A stretch of DNA of 7,906 bases, from NCBI GenBank assembly GCA_964244695.1, contig CAXTJZ010000187.1:1-7906 (forward strand), read 5' to 3'. Numbering within the stretch: the first letter of the stretch is position 1; every line of letters begins with the position of its first letter. The notes beneath the pieces were generated by a model. It made no database searches. It saw only the letters and a program-made list of their open reading frames with translations, and was not told the origin of the DNA. The position numbers were made by a program, and so were the translations under genes. This document shows, one piece after another, positions 6,466-7,906 of this stretch. This DNA comes from BOG-908 sp964244695. Lineage in GTDB: Bacteria > Pseudomonadota > Alphaproteobacteria > Acetobacterales > Acetobacteraceae.

Positions 6466-6915
6466 CTATCCGGAGGAGGGAGACCAGCCGGCAGGCGCCA
6501 TCTCGAATCCCGAGAATGCGAAGGCTGGTGCAACCACGCAGCTGACGAGGCTCCAGGCGCCGAGGCTGCTGGCCTCCTGCCACGCATGCGCCGCAACTAC
6601 GCCCTGCAACGCTTCCCCATTCGCCAGGTCGGGTCCGAGCCGAAGATGGTGCGTGCTCCCGTGGGCGCCGGCGATGCCGAGTAGCAGGGGAGCGCCGCCC
6701 TGCCAAAGCCATATCTCGGTCGCATCGACCCGGTGCCAGCGCGACTGCTCTCCTGCCGCAAGCAGGAACAGGATGCTGGTGCACGAGCCACGTTCGCCCG
6801 GGGCTGCATCGTCACGCCACAACTCCCGGTAATGCCCGCCTTCAGGATGCGGCAACAGATTGAGTGCCAGGCAGACCTCGCGCGCTGATCGGGCCCGGTC
6901 GCGTAGATCAACCAT
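6466..6915 (-). CDS. Cupin_5 (DUF985) family protein
   Basis: This 149-residue small cupin belongs to the DUF985/cupin_5 family (yeast YML079w type), whose biochemical role is not settled. Visible family marks are LPHPEGGHYRELWR (22-34), SILFLLAAGEQSRWHRVDATEIW with the WHRVDA metal/ligand strand (60-65), GGAPLLL, GEALQGVVAAHAWQEA, and a C-terminal WSLVSCVVAPAFAFSGFEMA. His61 and Glu67 are the most likely ligands of a bound metal or small molecule. Length is normal for the family, with no signal peptide, so it is cytoplasmic. ATG 6915 is preceded by GAAGGA at a spacing of 9 nt; an adjacent TTG at 6918 is an unlikely alternative. It lies 141 bp after the GNAT gene and 184 bp before aroA, so shared transcription is possible but not shown. 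Confidence 0.85.
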   Translation of the reverse strand: MVDLRDRARSAREVCLALNLLPHPEGGHYRELWRDDAAPGERGSCTSILFLLAAGEQSRWHRVDATEIWLWQGGAPLLLGIAGAHGSTHHLRLGPDLANGEALQGVVAAHAWQEASSLGAWSLVSCVVAPAFAFSGFEMAPAGWSPSSG

Positions 6916-7056
6916 CAAGCCGTATCCTTCATTTCAGGGCCGCAGCGGACGCGGTAAGATTTTGCAGTCCCGTGACTGGACGGCCTGCGGGTTTAAAGTG
7001 GCGTTTGTCAGGGAAAAAGGTGCAACACGGCCGCCCAGGCGCAGCATGCAATGCGC

Positions 7057-7587
7057 TCAGACGCGCAAATGCTCCGGCATCTGCAGCCCCAGATGATCGG
7101 GCACGTCCCATATCTCGCGCGCGGTCCGCACCGGGGTAAAGCCGGCGCGCAGATAGTTCGGCAACGCCCGCGGATGGTCCGCCGTGCAGGTGTTCACCGT
7201 CAGCGCGCGCGGCTTGTGCGCCCAGGCGGTGGCCATGGCCACGCGCAGCAGCGTCGTGCCCAGCCCAGCGCCAAGCGCGTGTGGCAACAGGCCGAAATAG
7301 CTCAGGTTCACGGTGTGCACGGCACGCGCGTCCAACTCGAAGAACCCCGCCGGTTCGTTGCCCTGGTACAGGACGTGGACAGACACGCCCGGCGCGGTGA
7401 TCAGGGCGGCAAGCTGCGCCTGCGGCACGGTCCGGCGCAGCCACCAAACGTACTGGGCGCCGACCGAATCATACAGATAGCGATAGAAGCCGAAGGTCGG
7501 CTTATGGACGCGCACGATGCCGGTATGCGGCGGCAATTCGATCGGCGCCGGCGCGGGCGGCTGCTCCTGGCGCAGGAACGTCACCAT
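7057..7587 (-). CDS. GNAT family N-acetyltransferase
   Basis: This 176-residue Gcn5-related acetyltransferase would move acetyl from acetyl-CoA to an amino group; the substrate is unknown. The family shape is clear: an N-terminal FYRYLYDSVG segment, the beta strand VHVLYQGNEPAGFFELD, the acetyl-CoA loop LSYFGLLPHALGAGLGTTLL (R/Q-x-x-G-x-G/A-like, here ALGAGLG), then VNTCTADHPRALPNYLRAGF with the Asn/Tyr positions usual in this subgroup, and a short tail. I placed the start at ATG 7587 because related proteins, as I recall them, begin near the VTFL segment. The frame is open to a TTG at 7653, which would add 22 residues of no family character; neither start has a good Shine-Dalgarno. No signal peptide or membrane segment is seen. 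It lies between rpoD and the DUF985 gene on the same strand; the hairpin repeat after rpoD probably separates it from rpoD transcription. Confidence 0.85.
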   Translation of the reverse strand: MVTFLRQEQPPAPAPIELPPHTGIVRVHKPTFGFYRYLYDSVGAQYVWWLRRTVPQAQLAALITAPGVSVHVLYQGNEPAGFFELDARAVHTVNLSYFGLLPHALGAGLGTTLLRVAMATAWAHKPRALTVNTCTADHPRALPNYLRAGFTPVRTAREIWDVPDHLGLQMPEHLRV

Positions 7588-7671
7588 TACGGCGATACGC
7601 GTGGTCTGAAGCGGCGGGCGGGAAGCCCAGAAGCCTGGCTCTTGGGTTTTCAATGGGCGGCCCCGAAGGAA

Positions 7672-7716
7672 GAAAGGAAGCAGTTCTTTTTTTCAAAAAA
7701 GAACTGCTTCCTTGCT
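7672..7716. repeat. Solo palindromic repeat C directly after rpoD
   Basis: AAGGAAGCAGTTCTTTTTT at 7674-7692 is exactly complementary to 7695-7713, giving 19-bp arms with a 2-nt centre (TC). Read in the rpoD direction it begins one base after the TAA stop as AGCAAGGAAGCAGTTC followed by TTTTTTGAAAAAAA. It is the same module as the ends of repeats A and B, but here as one copy with a longer GC-containing stem. The CAAAAAACTTTT arm and the paired partner are missing. The T-run is inside the stem, and no T-run follows the stem in the rpoD direction, so it departs from the classical intrinsic terminator. A role as terminator or 3'-end stabiliser of rpoD mRNA is inferred from position. Confidence 0.8.
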
Positions 7717-7906
7717 TTAATCGTCCAAGAACGACCGAAGCTTCCTGCTACGGCTAGGATGCTTCAGCTTACGCAAAGCCTTGGCCTCGATCTGCCGGAT
7801 ACGCTCGCGGGTCACGTTGAACTGCTGGCCCACCTCTTCCAGCGTGTGGTCCGTGTTCATGCCGATGCCGAAGCGCATGCGGAGAACGCGCTCCTCGCGG
7901 GGCGTG
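7717..7906 (-). CDS. rpoD: RNA polymerase primary sigma factor, C-terminal end (5' end outside window)
   Basis: The 62 visible residues are region 4.2 of the housekeeping sigma-70 factor, which recognises the -35 promoter element. The helix-turn-helix reads TLEEVGQQFNVTRERIRQIE (residues 21-40 of the visible part), followed by AKALRKLKHPSRSRKLRSFL and the terminal DD, nearly identical to the E. coli RpoD end. The RER in the recognition helix corresponds to the E. coli residues around 584-586 that contact the -35 bases. RpoH and RpoS differ in this tail, so the primary factor is the clear choice. The stop TAA (7717-7719) touches repeat C. The start is beyond the right edge. Confidence 0.96.
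   Translation of the reverse strand, partial: TPREERVLRMRFGIGMNTDHTLEEVGQQFNVTRERIRQIEAKALRKLKHPSRSRKLRSFLDD

Noticed and set aside
6282..6596. N-terminal extension of aroA by 105 codons
   Set aside because: It overlaps the DUF985 gene on the same strand and has no EPSP synthase similarity; the family N-terminus fits ATG 6281.
6916..7056. Promoter for the DUF985 gene (TTGCAC and TTTAAA on the - strand near 7025 and 6993)
   Set aside because: The spacing between the two boxes is about 22 nt, too long for a sigma-70 promoter, and other pairs are no better.

Overview
The window is high-GC bacterial chromosome, most likely from an alphaproteobacterium. I lean towards the acetic-acid-bacteria side (Acetobacteraceae/Rhodospirillales), but this is only inference. 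The supporting signs are a CP4-like class II EPSP synthase, the very conserved sigma-70 C-terminus, an aroA-cmk pair and a full-length-type PPDK. It holds eight protein genes (two cut by the window edges) and no RNA gene, insertion sequence or CRISPR array that I can see. Only the first gene is on the + strand; all others are on the - strand.

Layout, left to right. (1) The 3' end of ppdK (+). (2) A 170-bp composite palindromic repeat in the convergent gap. (3) A secreted tannase/feruloyl-esterase-family hydrolase (-). (4) A second composite repeat. (5) A Tat-exported two-cupin oxalate decarboxylase (-). (6) About 315 bp without a convincing gene. (7) cmk and aroA (-), overlapping by ATGA and surely co-translated. 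(8) A cupin_5/DUF985 protein (-). (9) A GNAT acetyltransferase (-). (10) A solo copy of the palindromic repeat. (11) The 3' end of rpoD (-).

How the genes fit together. aroA (shikimate pathway) and cmk (pyrimidine nucleotide salvage and supply) form a core housekeeping operon. In many proteobacteria rpsA follows them; here the space downstream holds an oxalate decarboxylase and a tannase-family esterase instead. Both of these carry export signals (Tat and Sec). As a pair they would suit a cell that meets plant-derived material: one removes oxalate while consuming protons, the other splits ester-linked phenolics. That ecological link is inference.

The least ordinary feature is a family of AT-rich palindromic modules in otherwise GC-rich DNA. 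They have a core of the form (GTCC or CTTC)TTTTTT-GA-AAAAAA(GGAC or GAAG), often joined to CAAAAAACTTTT. They start 0-4 nt after the stop codons of ppdK, tannase, oxdC and rpoD. In two gaps they occur as inverted pairs around a different GC-rich hairpin. They look like a lineage-specific 3'-end element (terminator/RNA-stability or REPIN-like repeat) rather than ordinary terminators.
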